Source of the DNA: Scortum barcoo
Taxonomy: Eukaryota > Chordata > Actinopteri > Centrarchiformes > Terapontidae
Direction of reading: 5' to 3'
Length of the DNA: 64,000 nucleotides
Assembly: GCA_023238725.1 (NCBI GenBank)
Contig: CM041551.1
Coordinates: 10,529,759-10,593,758 of the forward strand
Position numbers and translations under genes: made by a program. Shown here piece by piece: positions 38,940-52,700 of the stretch (positions are counted from its first letter, which is position 1; each line of letters begins with the position of its first letter). The notes beneath the pieces are model-generated. The model was not told the DNA's origin. It did no database searches and saw nothing but the letters and a program-made list of their open reading frames with translations.

Positions 38940-41900
38940 GAACGTCTTCCATTCAAACATCTTAATATATATATCTTATTTTGTGAGAATCTTCAGGATT
39001 ATAACTTTAACATGTATTGTGTTGTATTGCTGTAAATACCTGGGAATCTTAAGTTTCCATTATACAGAAAATAAAGGAAATTAAGAAAAAAAAGTTAAAA
39101 TTGCCAACAAACTGTATATTCCCTGTTGTATTCTCTGTCACAGTGTTTCTGTGTCACCCTCCTTCTTTGTAGTCCCCAGCCTCCTTCCCTGCATGTCTCG
39201 CGTTTTTCAGTCCAAGGTCGGTATATTACACCAAGCCTGTCAGCTTCCTAAATTCCAATTATGGTTTCGACCTCTGCTCTAAGCGTGTTGTGAGGAGTCC
39301 TTGACAGGCGCAACACAATCAACCCCGGAGTCATTATCGTATATCAAACACATTGCAGCATTAGTGACAGTGCCAGTGCTCGAGGTGAAACCTTCAGTTT
39401 AAGAATGGCCGCCCAGACAAGTGTCACATTATTGTCAATACAAATTTAGTCATATCTGCCAAATGAATAGGTGTTTGCAAATGGGTTGTAATAGAGTAAT
39501 GGGGACACAATATGGGAGGCAAACCACGTTATGTCCTCTAAAAATTAAATTTTGCGTGGCAGTGATACACATTGCGTAAATGAATGATCCAATTTCAGAG
39601 AGATGTGTGCACTAAAAAAATACTGCTATGAATGCCTTTAGCTATCAGTGGGCTATTGCATCTTCATCTTTATATATTAGCGCTAGTAGCCTGTTATAAA
39701 ATAGGGTTGTTGGGGGAGGCTGCACGGATGGTATAACAAGCTCTTAATGGAAATCCTGGATGTTTTCCTTCTTATTACTCATTTCTTCTAGGTTTCATTA
39801 ATTTCATAGGAAAGCTCTCCTGCTTCCTCATCTGATCTGTAATTTTAGTAAAAACTAGTGTTTACACTGGTGAGTTGTTCAGCTTAGTGTTTTGAATGGC
39901 TGTGACTTACTGGCCTTGAACGACTGTGCAAGTGAACAGCAGAAAAAAATGGTTAAAAAAAAGGTGTTCTTTAACTGGTTTTGGTCATTTGTGAATGGCT
40001 CTGAAAATAGAGCAAAGGACTGTAAACACCAGCACTGATATTTTAGTCTAAACGACATGATGCTTTCAGCAAGGGTAAGGGTACACAGGATGGAGCAAGG
40101 CATGTGATGAGAGTTTAGGATGCCAAGAGCCTCCGGTACAGTAGATCGTGTGACGGGAGAACCTGACTGGACGAGGACAGAGCCTGTGGCCAGACGGTTA
40201 CTGCCAAGCCTGGGACACAAGCTGCTCAGGTCCTTAAGCAGAGCTACAGATTACACCTGAGCATGCAAGGAATTCAATTAGAATTAAATTAGAATGGGAC
40301 TGAAACATCCTGCGTGTTTTCAAAACACAATTAAAAATATGATTTTGCTACCTATCTCAAAATATTAGAAGATAGATGGCCCTTTACTCTAATCAAGAGA
40401 CTACAGGAAAGAGTAGGTTTATATGTATTTTATGGGTCATCAGTGTCGATCATGCTTTAGATCGTTTTGACAAAACATCACAAAGTCTTGAGGGTTGGTG
40501 GTCATGGAAAAGGGAAACAAGGCACTGAAAATGCTCTGAGTGAATGTGTGCATGTAACTTTTAAAAAGTAAAGTTTATATGGCCCAAACCAACTGTATTA
40601 CCATTAATATGCATCAGAGCTTTCTTTTGTTGATGCGGAGATACAAGAAATATCATGACTTTCTTGAGTGTAGCTGCTGATGGATTTGTGGATATTTATA
40701 AAATGTGCAGCTCAGATCTTTTTTGGCACCCTGATGCATCGTGCCTTGATTCCACATTCCTCTTTTTTCAAGGACGGAACAGGTCAAAGAAGTGACAACT
40801 GCACTGCACGAACTCCACACTGGAAGTCACGCAAAGACACAAACACATCCCGACATACATTACATACACACTTTATACACTCTTTAATATACACAGATTA
40901 CAGTTTAGTTCTCGTACTTGTTCCTGTTAATCAAAATGAGAATTAAACTTCTTGCTTTTGAGGCTATTTCTGGAAATCAATATTCCTTGCATCAGCAAAG
41001 AGTCCCCTTAGAGTAATACACTTGAACAAATGGAACGTGAATATATGAAAAAGCAAGAGTAAACATGCATGACACGCTTGCTGAAGTACACTCTGTTATC
41101 ACAAACATATTGCCTCTTTCAGCCCTTGAACTGCTTGACACATACAAGCCATCAACATATCGTGTGTCTGACTTGTACAATGTAGGTGAGTGATTTTTGG
41201 TTTCTCACACACTCATGTTACAGTACATTGTGCAAATCCTCCCAAGGTCACACTTTGCTAACGGTTTACTTCGGTTTAAAGCCAACGGCACGGAAAATGA
41301 AAGGACCATCAGGTATATTTGATTTGTTGCTGCTTCTGTAGTGCTCCTGAGAAATCACCAGGAAGGAACACAAGCAGTTTTTTGCCAACTGGGCCTCAGG
41401 ATGGATGATTTTGTAGACTCTCCGCTCTCAGTCATTATCTCCAGTACCAAATCTCATAAAAAATGCTATTGGTTTCACAGAGGGATGCATCCTGACACCG
41501 GTCTCCAGGGCTTCAGTAAAAACCTGCAAACACTTCTAATAACCGTACGAGGCACAGGAAGTCCTCAGGGCAACAGGTTAGCGAAGTACAAATGTATGCA
41601 TGATTTGTGGTGTGTTGAGCATGTTGTTGAGTGTTTACAAAATCATATGCGAGCAACCTGGACAGGTATGTATACTGTGATTATCTGAGGCTTTGGGAAG
41701 TGCCCTCGGCAGTGACAGTACTCCATTGATTCCTGTAATCACTTTGAGGTAATTATGCAGGAATACGCTGAATGAGCTCCTCGGGGGACTACGCAGAATG
41801 CTTTCTGTAGTGCGACTGTGTGATCGCAGCTCCCCAGTGACACCCGCCATGCTCTGCAGCAACGCTCTGCCACAGAAAAGCTCTGACTCGACACATTAAA

Positions 41901-44900
41901 TATGGGCATTGAGGGATGGATCTTAATGCAACAGAGCAGCATCAAATACAGAGGGAACCGCATACATTACTGCACGCTTTAAAGTTTACTTTGTGCTCGT
42001 CTCGCTAACACTCTTCTTTTAAGTCAGGGGAATGACTTTGGTACATATAGTACACACTCAGCCTGGGGTTTGGGGGGGGGAGTGTCAGACTGCAATTACA
42101 TTGACAAGTTTTATTTCAATGATCCCGGAACGCAGAAATTAAATAAGGAGGGAAAGCAGCATGGAAAATGTTGTCAAGCTTTGGTGACGCTAATGAATAC
42201 AGCTGCCATCCATCTAAGAAGGGGACAAAAAGTACAGCGAGTCAATTTGTCAAAGCTGATTCACGACATTATTATAAGAGGTTAAATGACGTTCTCTGAA
42301 CCCCGCCCCGGAAGATGAATTGTCCAATCATAACTTAGCAACAGAAGCCAAGAAGCATTTCAAGGAGTTTGTCATGTCACAGGATACGCTACTGTTCACA
42401 ACTGCCACATCATACTGCATATGTAGTATTTCCCTATTGTGTCAGGCTATCAGAATAATCAGGTGCTCATCTGAGGATTGAGGATTTGAGGAGGTTTATA
42501 CTATAGCAACTCCAGCAACATTACCCTTCTTCTAACACTCAAACTGAATGTCAACTGTTGCAGAGGATAAACCTTTAGCACCAGTTTTTTGGCATAATAC
42601 CGTGTGTAGCCAATCAGTGTGCATTTAAGACCAACTTATGGAGCTAGCTTAATTAGCTAACTAGTTACAGCTGATAAAATCATGATGGATACATATGTGA
42701 TATTGTACTATAAGACAAAGACTAAAGCTGCATGTCGATGATATCAGGCGACCCATGTAGAAGAGATAACAAATGACACAACTAAAAGAAAGAAAAAAAA
42801 AAGAAACACAGCTGAAACATAGAGATAGGACATTATAAAATATATAAAAGCAGCTTAGGGGGGCAATAATAATGCAAATCAAAATCATGATGTAGTAATA
42901 ATAGTGATAGATGTGTGCTGACAGGGCTTGACAGAGTATTTCGGAGCGCGCGCGTGACGAACGGTTTCCGCTCAGTAAGCAGAGGTGATTTTGAGATGGG
43001 GACTGAGGCTGTTCCACCCAAGCTGTCACAGGAAGCTGGCAGCATCAGTTCCTCTGACACATCTGAAATTGGCTTTGGTCTACCTGCGCGTAGACGCCGG
43101 CATCCGCGTTCGACCTTCTTTGCTGCCCTGATCAGCGAGAAGAAAAGGCACAAAGTAGTAAAGGACAGGAAGGGCGATGACTTGTGGTGGAAAACAACAC
43201 ACTTTGTCTCAGTGGTTCGCCCTAAAGAACACTTGTATGTCGCGTCATAGTGTAATATCAATGTCATAAACAAGATGAACAGAGGTAATTATAATCCACA
43301 TCCTGTTTTAATAGCTGCTTTGTTCATTCTTGTGATTTACATGTGGAAATGTCTCCTCCTTTTTCTTACATATATATATCTTTTACAGTCTCCTACCTGT
43401 ATCTTTCATAAGCTTTCAAAAGAATCCCCATGTAACTCATTTGCATTGGCTTTTTTGAATATCCCAGTCATCCCTAAGCTCTCTCCGTTTATCATGGTCG
43501 AAACACTTTCTTTCCCTTGTGTTTAAAACACTTAGATTCAAGATTTACACCTACAGTGTCGGAAAATGCCAAGGACAAAGCTCACTAGTTAAATTTCAAA
43601 CAATAAATCAGATGCCGTGATTTGCACATGCATGCCATCCTTCTCAACGGGGCTTACAGGTTTGTACTTCTTAAATCAAAAGGCTTTCTAGTGGCTAATG
43701 TGATTTTCCCTGCATTTGTGTGTTGGTTGAAGCTCTTCCGTGACTCTCTCAGACAGCGGGATCATTGTCAATTCCCGAGGGTGTTTTTGGACCACTCTTG
43801 TTCTTAAGAGGCTCTAAATAACATACAGCCCCCAGAGATGTGCTTATGCCATGCCTGCTTATGTACTGATATGTATAAAAGATGCAATCCTCGCAAACTA
43901 ACCTGTGTAACCTGCTTTTATTCATGTTTGCTGTTGTGCTTTGCATACAGTACAGCTACTGCAAAGTGTGCATGTTGCAAAAAAAGGCTTTGGGAAACAG
44001 TAATGCAGATTTTGCAGATTTCCCATCAGGGAGGGGGCTATAGGGGGCTGAATGTCACACATATTTAGCTGCAATTTGGTCAACAGGGTGTTAGGATCTG
44101 GGGCTAATTACACAGAATTTGGCATTTTTATTTTGTATTGTGTTCATAACTATTTTTCTTTATTTACATATTTACATGATAGCCTGGAACCACAACCTGT
44201 GTGTTATGGGTTCAGGTGCTTTTTGTGTTATAAAAGAGCCAACAGATGATCATCTTTCTTGAACATCTTTCTTTCTGTTATGGGAGCCAGTAGCTTAACA
44301 GGTTGGAAAACCATTGGTGTCTCAGTGGAGGTCTGTTAGTTCCCCAATTTCATTACACTGGCCCATCAGCCGAACAAATGCTGACATCATACTACTTAAG
44401 ATGATTTAGTCCTAATTATTTTCCACCATTACAGTGCATTGTCTGCATGGATTGAATGACTGCACAGACCTTGTTATTGCTTCCACTAACAAGCATTACA
44501 GACAAAAACAAGTCAATATCAGTATTTCCATAGATTTTACAGTATATTATACTAGTGCTATATATTTTTATTTCAGTCAGACCTAACTATAATAAATAGC
44601 TACACAATGAGAGGATATTGACTGAGTAAAACTGATAGCAGGACGTACCAGTAGGCTCATTTCAGCAGAACATTAAGACTGTAGAACCTTGAAAGAGATA
44701 GTGTGTACCGCTGAGGTGGCACAGGTCGCATAAGGTACCCTGCTTCGCCGCTGGAACAACTGAAATGGACTTGGGGCACCTAGAGAAAGAAATGCACTGC
44801 TGGCAAAAGCCCTGTGACGTTGATGTATGTTGTCCTCCGAGTGTTAGGTAATATTCTCTGATGAGATGCAGGTTGTGCTTTGGCCCACAAGGTTGCGAAT

Positions 44901-47308
44901 ACAGCGAAAAAGTGATGACATGAGGGTGTCGGAGCCAGTACGGCAAGGCCACAGGAGGAGGATGGAGGAGTCACGAGAGCAGTCAGAGAAATGACTTATG
45001 CCACCACATCTGGGCGCGAAGTGAATCTTTTTCCTTCAGCAGAGCCATTTCAGGTGTTTATCCTCCACTGAAATTCTCGCTCCAACCCCTTTCAACATGT
45101 TTTAGGTTGACTAAATAAACCAGCAGTTCATATACTGGTGCACTCTTAATGTACACTGATGTTGATGGTATCTGGCTACAGACTTGGACGACAAACGATA
45201 AGATAAGCTCCTTATACTCCACAGTGTGGTTGCATTCCCCTGTGAATTCTTGCAGCAGTGTTGCTGTCTTAATTAATTCCTTGTTCTGCCTTCTTCTTGC
45301 AAGCAATATTTGACAAATCCATTGTGTGAGGTGGAATGAACTGACAAAAACAACCCGTGACAATACATTAACCAGTATTATTGCCCAAACCTGCATTGTG
45401 ATGCACGCAATGTCAGGACAACAGCCTAACTCTTCATTTTGATGTCTGTTATAACTTCGGCATCTGCCAAATGTTTCTTTCAATTTTATGTGGCAGATTA
45501 AATTGTGCTTTATCTGCAAATAACAAAAAATCTGAGTGGAATTCAGTAAGAATCACTATTGTCTCGCTCTGGCCCAAAGTTGCCTGGCAAGCAAAGCAAT
45601 TTCCCCAAAGGCAGGACCGCTGTTTGAACGTTCATCTCAAGCTGTGGGTCAATATCAGGGTGGTTTTATTGAGCGTGACCGGCGAATCCCCCAAAACAGG
45701 CTTTGAGGGAAAACAACTAAACCGATTATAAAGGCAACTTTTGCAGACCTAAAAAATAGATTCTCTGCTTATCTGCCAGAAGAGTTGGGTTATGACCTGT
45801 GCAATCCTCAGAAATTACTTTAATAACTATCAGTTCTCAGAATAAAATGAATGATTAATTTCTATGTAGTAATATATTTTTTTATTAAGAAAAGAATAAA
45901 TATTTTATTCTATATTGTACCATTACTGTGTATTATACCATATTACATTTGATAATATGTTATATTGCTGTACTATGCCATATATTATGTTATGTTATAC
46001 TATATTATTGCATTGTTAAAGTAAATACCCCACTGTATACTATACTATTCTATATCATGTTACTACATCATTAGTAATTATGTCTTAGTATTATTTCTGT
46101 AGCCTTATGCTACTGCAATAACTGAACTTTCCCTGTTTCAATAAAGGCTCTTATGTTATCTTTTCTTATATGCAGTGGATAAACTATAAATCTAAAAAAC
46201 CACAAGACCAGGTGTTTGTCACCAGAAATCCCTCTTGCCATAGAAAAGGTTGAAAGAGTCACGAGGCGCTTCAGTGCCTTCTTGTGGCCACTTTCCTTTC
46301 CTTCCTCTTTCTCCAGGGCTCCTGCTTACTAGTGTATCACTGTCAGCACATAGCCACAAAACATTGATAATTAAATAGCTTCAGAAATACTATGTACCAT
46401 GCTCTTAAGGGGTATTTTTCAGAAAAACAGGTAAATCCAATGTTTTTTTTTTTTCTTGTAATGCCAATGATTTACTCTGCGATTAAAGATAAAGCCTCTT
46501 ATCTCAATGCAAAGTCCTCCACACAGCTTTCATGAGCTATAGCGGCGGTTTACAGCATGACAAGTTATGCAAACATGAAAAATGATCCCTACCATTTCCA
46601 GCAATCACTATTAAGCTGTGTTTCCCCTATGTCATGCTCTTTTTTTTTTCTGGAATTGTTTTCACGTGAGCCTAAGAGAAAATTACCTCTCCGGTTCCAC
46701 ACAAGGGAGGACCATTCATCTTACTAATGCCAGAGGTGAGCGATCATGAAGTGTGGAGACTCCAGTGGAAAAGTTGGGACCTAACAGTATCAATCATCAT
46801 CATGGCCCACAAATGGAGACCTCTCATCACACACCACACAAAGTAGGAGAGACAAACGAAAGCTCTCACCTCAGCTGCTACTAACTGCGCTCATTAGTCA
46901 GATATGTTGGTCATTATTTAACACAGCACATCGAGGATTGTAGCAGCGGGAAAATAACATTCATCAGCCCCGTGCGGATCTGACACATTCAATCACGGAG
47001 TGTGAGTGAGTAAAGGGAGCTGCATTTGATTAAGATGGTGACATAATGAAGGGAGGTGCAACATACTTGACCTTTCACATTCATTCCACTTTGGGGGAGT
47101 GTGTGTTAGGACTGACAAAATCTGGTTACCACTGCTAACGACACACTGCTGACTTAGCTCCCTCACATGTTGCACTACTGGTTTTATCCCTCTTTTACAT
47201 CCCTCTTTTACATAACAAGGCGAGACTGCAGCCATGCTAGCAGATCTGTGAGGCTGTACTAAGGAGCAGTGGTGCTTTTGAGCTGGTGTAACGTTTACCA
47301 TTTTAAGC
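38940..47308. other. Intergenic
   Basis: Contains the unidentified GC-rich frame at 42915 and a very AT-rich stretch (45830-46060) of repeated TATATTA words. A 153-codon minus-strand frame at 45058-45519 has no recognisable homology. Confidence 0.6.
42915..43250 (+). other. Isolated GC-rich open frame, unidentified
   Basis: A 111-codon frame in an otherwise AT-rich desert, with a CpG-rich start (GAGCGCGCGCGTGACGAACG). The predicted peptide has a serine-rich part (EAGSISSSDTSEIGFG), a basic run (ARRRRHPR) and a lysine-rich tail (ISEKKRHKVVKDRK). I recognise no family. The minus strand is also open (146 codons at 42833-43273), which weakens the coding case. It may be a retrocopy fragment, a lone exon or a repeat. 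Confidence 0.2.
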
Positions 47309-47427
47309 ATCTTGGTTCAGCGTGTTAGCGTTTGATAATTAGCACAAAACACAAAATTTCATGGAAATCCATCCAATAGTTGTTGAGATATTTCAGTCGA
47401 GACCAAAGCAGCGGATGAACAGACAAC
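47309..47427 (+). repeat. Dispersed repeat family A, copy 2 (partial)
   Basis: Contains GTGTTAGCGTTTGATAATTA joined to TTTCATGGAAATCCATCCAA and TAGTTGTTGAGATATTTCAG. The middle of the family consensus is missing, so this is an internally deleted copy. Confidence 0.65.
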
Positions 47428-48934
47428 ATCTCTTCCTTTTGAATTGGTGAGCATTTATTGCCTGTTTGTACGAAAACTGCACATGTGCTTCAGGTCTTCC
47501 ACCCCAAAAGGTCAGTATTCTTGTTCAAAAGCCAACGGTCAGTGAGGTCGGTAATATTTAGTCTAGGGTCGTTGCCACAGTAACAGCAGCTGTGAATCTC
47601 ATCCATTTAATATGCTCCATAAAACCAGATCCTGGCAGCGACATGAACCATGACGACAGACGCACAGAAAACCAGTAAAATAAATATGGAGGGTACGGAA
47701 AGCAAATAAACAATATCACGGTGCCATTAGAGAAGATGGAAATGTCATACTGTACGAAGACAACAGTGATGAAAACTTGCGGCCTCTGTGGTACGGTAGT
47801 TAAGCCAAATGAAAATGTTATGACTCAGCGACATTCGGATGATTTGGCAGGTTTCCGAGGAAAGGCCCTAGTATCAGCGTGGCAGACTGCCCGCATATCT
47901 GTCTTAATTTGCTTTTGCGACAGGTGCAAGTATGTGGAAATGTTATCCCAGCCACAGTGATGGCCATCATCTTTAATGGGTGTCACACACAGGTGGCCCC
48001 ACAACAGAGATGTGATTAAAAGGCAATCATAACCTAACACAAAGCTGGCTCTGATGAGCGTGGGGTAGAAGTAGTTGCAGCTATTTTATTGTATTCATGG
48101 GTTAATCTAGATTGTGGTATGGGCCATAAAATGATAAAAAAAAAAGAAAACACCACTAAAACTGGAGGACAAATAGTAAATCCAGCAGACATACAGTGTC
48201 TGTTTTAATGTCACACTCCACTGGTCCACACTGGTTTCCCAAGCTGCTGCATCACAGATCTATAGCAGTGACCTCATGTGACCCACAAACAGTCTCTGTT
48301 TAATTTTTCATATCAGTCAGAGCTGTAAGCCGGCAATGAAGAACTCACTGTGGCGCTTCGTAGTAACAAGTGAGACACAAGCGATGAGTAATGGCCCTGT
48401 GGGAGCCTCCCAATGTCAAAAGTCTAAACAACAAACTACTGTGACAGAGATACAGCTAACCACTGGGTTTTCAATAATGCATAGCCTGGTAGAGAGCATT
48501 TACAGAGGAAATAAACAGTGCATGGTTGGGTAACTGACCAAAAATATCACTGACACCTCAGATCCACACACGGATGAAGCGCCGCAACACTGGGTTTGCC
48601 AAGAAAACAGACAACTGCAGGTGTTTGGTGTTTGCACCCATGACATCGACGATCACCTCGGTGTGCCAGTTCATACATAATGAGGGAGCCTTTTTTTTGT
48701 GTGTCTCTCCCTTTGGTTTCCTTCCTCTCCCTCTGTCTATCCCTCTTAATAGTGGTTCAGATCAATAGAGTTAGCCTCGGGCGCAGACCTTTGCACCAAA
48801 ACCAATTGTTCCAGGAACTCTGTACGAACAGAAGCTCCAACAAAATGTGCTGGATTCGACATTTGCTTCAGTAAACATGTTTATTTTGCTTAATGCCACA
48901 GTCATGTCATGGATACATGATGTCTACAATAACA

Positions 48935-49095
48935 GCAAGCTGGTTAGACAGGACAGACAGATTGCTGGGAGAAACACTTGGCTTAGTCTCACTTTTCCTG
49001 AGAGTTGGATGAGAAGGTTGATACCTTTCTCAAGTCTGCAAAGTGAATACAAGGCTACAGCTAACAGTTGGTTAGCTTAGCCAAGAAACCAACAT
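48935..49095 (-). repeat. Dispersed repeat family B, copy 2 (reverse orientation)
   Basis: On the minus strand: GGCTAAGCTAACCAACTGTT, GTAGCC, a core GTATCAACCTTCTCATCCAA, then CTCTCAGGAAAAGTGAG. It matches copies 1 and 3 in order and lies just left of the piggyBac-like MITE. Confidence 0.6.
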
Positions 49096-49140
49096 TTTTA
49101 CATTGAATATTTCAATAAGACCACAACTTCTACTCTTTAA

Positions 49141-49435
49141 CCCTGTAAAGCCTGAACCATGAAATAATTAACAAAAAAAAACAATTTTTTTAAATTGCAG
49201 TGAAATAATTAACAAAAAAAAACAATTGCGGTGTTTATTGAACCTTCTGACAAAAAAATCAATTTGCATTTTTAATATGTATAGTTTTGTTATATTCAGC
49301 ATTTTTATTTATTTTTTTGTTATCTTGCATTTATTTTTGTATTTTCCAGCATTTTGATTGTATACATCATCACACTGATGATGCAGAGGTCTCAAAAACT
49401 CATGTATCAAATATGATATACTTGGCGTTAAAGGG
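49141..49435. mobile_element. piggyBac-like MITE with TTAA target duplications
   Basis: The 295-bp element begins CCCTGTAAAGCC and ends GGCGTTAAAGGG; these ends are inverted repeats matching at 10 of 12 positions. TTAA flanks each side (49137-49140 and 49436-49439). CCC...GGG termini with a TTAA duplication are the hallmark of piggyBac-type insertion. The interior has a 41-bp tandem duplication (49160-49200, repeated from 49201) and A/T runs, with no ORF. Confidence 0.75.
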
Positions 49436-49489
49436 TTAAACTTCCTTTTTATGCACATATTACACAGACAAGATATAACATGTTCATTT

Positions 49490-49715
49490 ATGAGCTATGG
49501 AGCTGCTAGTTGGTGGATATGGTTTCCTCACGACAGAGCTACGCTAACTGTTTCCCCCTGTTTCTAGTCTGTATGCTAGCTAAGCTAAGCTAACTTTGGC
49601 CCCAGCTTCATAAATCCTACAGACACGTAGAGTATGTGGCATCAATCTCATTTAACTCTCGGTGAGAAATACAATGAGCACATTTTCCTGAAAAGTTAAA
49701 CATTTCTTTTTTTGG
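49490..49715 (+). repeat. Dispersed repeat family B, copy 3
   Basis: Reads GAGCTACGCTAACTGTTTCC, CCTGTTTCTAGTCTGTATGC, repeated TAGCTAAGCTAAGCTAAC, then a core GCATCAATCTCATTTAACTC and TCGGTGAGAAATAC. It lies just right of the piggyBac-like MITE, in the opposite orientation to copy 2. Confidence 0.65.
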
Positions 49716-52700
49716 CCCACAAAATCGAGCCAGGTGCTTAGATAACCATGTGACCCTTTTTGAACCCACAGTCAACTGCAGCAGGATCTGAAAGCAGTTT
49801 GGACTGTACCTGCCTACCAAACATCTGCTCTGAGACCAGACAGCCACAGGATGTTACTGTGAGGGTAATACAAACTAGCGATCCTTGTGAAATTGTGGGA
49901 AGTGCCTCTACAGTATACTGGATAATGTGCTGACTCATGCCACCACTTTCTCGCTCTCTGGCAAACACACACCGAGTAACTCGTGCGAGGAAGTGAGAGA
50001 GAAATAGTGGCGGGTAATTTATTTTTTGGACACAAAGAACCTTCACCATCCGGTTATCCAAAATTGGAGATTATATAAAGGAGGGTAAAGGACACAGAGA
50101 CCCCTGGGAGCACACATTGTTCAAGAATGAATGTACTTTACAGAGAGTGATGAAGTGGCAAGTCAGGGGGTCAAATTACTTTTAAATTGAGCTATTTAAG
50201 TAGTGTATTTTCTGTAATATGCCATATCCTGTTCTTTGAAAAAGTAGAAATACCACAGGGTGAAATTAAAGTATGAACAAAATTAGGATTTAGGGTGAAC
50301 ACAGTAGACTTGAATTAAATGTTCTTATAATCCATAATTGTCCCAACCAAAGTGGTTTATTCCTATTTTTTTATATTATTTGATGTATATTATTGATTAA
50401 TTACCAGATTAAATCAATTTAGCTGGTAGAAGTGGAACTATTTCATATATTCTTGGGTACTTTAATCTGTAAAATGCATAATTTTTTTAGTTGCTATTCG
50501 CAGGTTTTGTATATGTAATCTGAACTTGTAAGTAACTAAAGTCGCCATTTAAATATAGTGAAGTAAATTTACCTCTGAATGTAGTGAAGTACAAGTCTAA
50601 AGCAGCAGAAAGTGGAAACACTCAAGTAAAACCTGGACTTTAGGAGTATGAGGGAGAATTGCATTTGTTCTTCTGTATATCACTGCAGACTGAGGCGACA
50701 CTGGACCGTGCTGCAGGAAGGGCACCCATGGCACATTTCTCACTGAGCTCTCGCAGCCACAGGACGAGCTGCAGCTTTGATATAAATGGATTTCTCCACA
50801 GCCGCCTGGTCGCGATGCACCATTTAAAAAGGGGGAGAATAAACCGGGCACCTTACTGGGCATCATGAGGCTATTATAATCCTGTCACCCCTCAAAGCTT
50901 TACCCACTATCCCCTTCTCTGCAGGGATCAAAAGAGAGGAAGAAGGTGAGTAAGAGAGAGGAGGGCTAGTTGCTGTAGCACGGTTCACTCCCAGAAATGT
51001 AAATGCCCGACCATCTGTTATTTTGTTGCATCAACACACTCATAGTTCCTAATGTGATTTCTTTGGCATAGGTGTTTTGAATGTTTTTTTTTTCTGATCA
51101 TTACAAGCGTAATTAACTTCTTTGGCCTGAAGTGCTCGCCCAACGGGGTAATAAATGTGGAGCGTTAGGGGTTAGCAATAGAGAAGGCTTTGCCCTCATC
51201 ACACTTTGATTATCTCCCTGTCTTTTGGGGAATGCAAATTGAGTTCTAATATTTTTTAAGAAGAAGGTCATTCTAAATTATTTTAAAGAAGCATGTATGC
51301 ATTTGATATGTTGATAGCGAGCACACAAACACACACACACACAAATGTGCACACAAAACACACACACACACAGTAATCAAGCTCCCTCCCGGTGAATTTC
51401 ATTAGCTGGCTGTTTTCCTCCGATGAGAGGACTAAATAAGGGCTGTGTCATTGGCTTCCGAGGCTGAATAGTTTGTGGACCCAGCTGGTCACTCACAAGG
51501 GAGAGAATTAAAGGCTAAAAATGGAAGCAATTTTCTTCCAAGATTAGCCTGTGAGGAAACTAAGAAAGATGAGTTTAATGAAGCTTTATGTCACTAAATT
51601 TACCCATTCAGTGGCTTGACTGTGGATTCTCTCTTAAGCATTATTTGGTGTTTAAGACTTTTAAGTTTTGATTAACGCACAGCCTTGCAATTACTGCAGA
51701 GGGAGAAAGAAAAACACACATTCACATATTTCCTGTTTAGTGCAGAAATGATCCACACATTAATATTGTGCTGATAAAAACATTTCTATAAGCCACTTAC
51801 AGACATTTTTGTCTTTGGACAGACTGACAAGATGGAAAAAATGTAAAGCACTGTTCTGTTTAGGGAGTCTTAGGGATTCTCCATTGTTTACTAAAGAGAG
51901 CCATCTACTGGAGAACTGCCTATATTAAACTGCATTAAAAAATGTAGATTTGCATGCCTAAATAAGTTGTATTTCATATTATTCCCAATAGAAAAATCAC
52001 TGTAGGAGCCTAGAGTTAATATTTTATGTGATGCCAGGGACAGAACATACAGTCAAGGTTGTGTGGTTCTTGCCCCCAAAATCCATATTCTTTTGTTTAG
52101 CCATTACTCTGACTCAAATGTTTGGCTTTATGTTTCTGTGAGTCCATCAAATAGCCCACATACCCTTGGCTTCTGGTTTTTCTAATAAAATGAGGAATGA
52201 AGGATTGGCAGTTTGCAACAGCTGATGTGACAGCAAACAGTAGCACGAAGGTCACGGCGGGAGAAGTGTGTTGTAAGACACTTGTAACCTCAAAGTCAAA
52301 CATGGTACACATCATTCAGTCCCAGTAATGGCCAACATCATGTAATCTGTCAGCATATTAAGTGCCCAAGTCAGCAATTCAATGTACCGCTGCTGCTCTG
52401 TATGGCTTTCATCCACATGGCCGTTCACCAGCTCTGACATGGATGGAGTAGGAAAGCGCAAAGCCTGTAACATGTAAAGAAAATGTCGGGACACATTGGG
52501 GCCTTGTGATTCCAACAGTGTTGTCTCTCCCCATCACAGTATTTTTTTTCCTGTCTCAATTCAATTGTGAAGCTTGTGACAAAAAACAATTCATCACACA
52601 TACTGATACCCCTCTCTTTCCCTCTGGCTCATTTCCCCAAATGATTCTGGATCTAGTGCCAATGTAGCTGGGGATGTGTTTGGAAAAATAAGCATCTTTT

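Noticed and set aside
45058..45519. 153-codon minus-strand frame, the longest in the window
   Set aside because: No recognisable domain, no splice or promoter context, and a length possible by chance in AT-rich DNA of this size.
52312..52515. 67-codon minus-strand frame (MESQGPNVSRHFLYMLQALR...)
   Set aside because: It looks protein-like, but I could not link it to a family, splice sites or neighbouring exons; possibly an old repeat.
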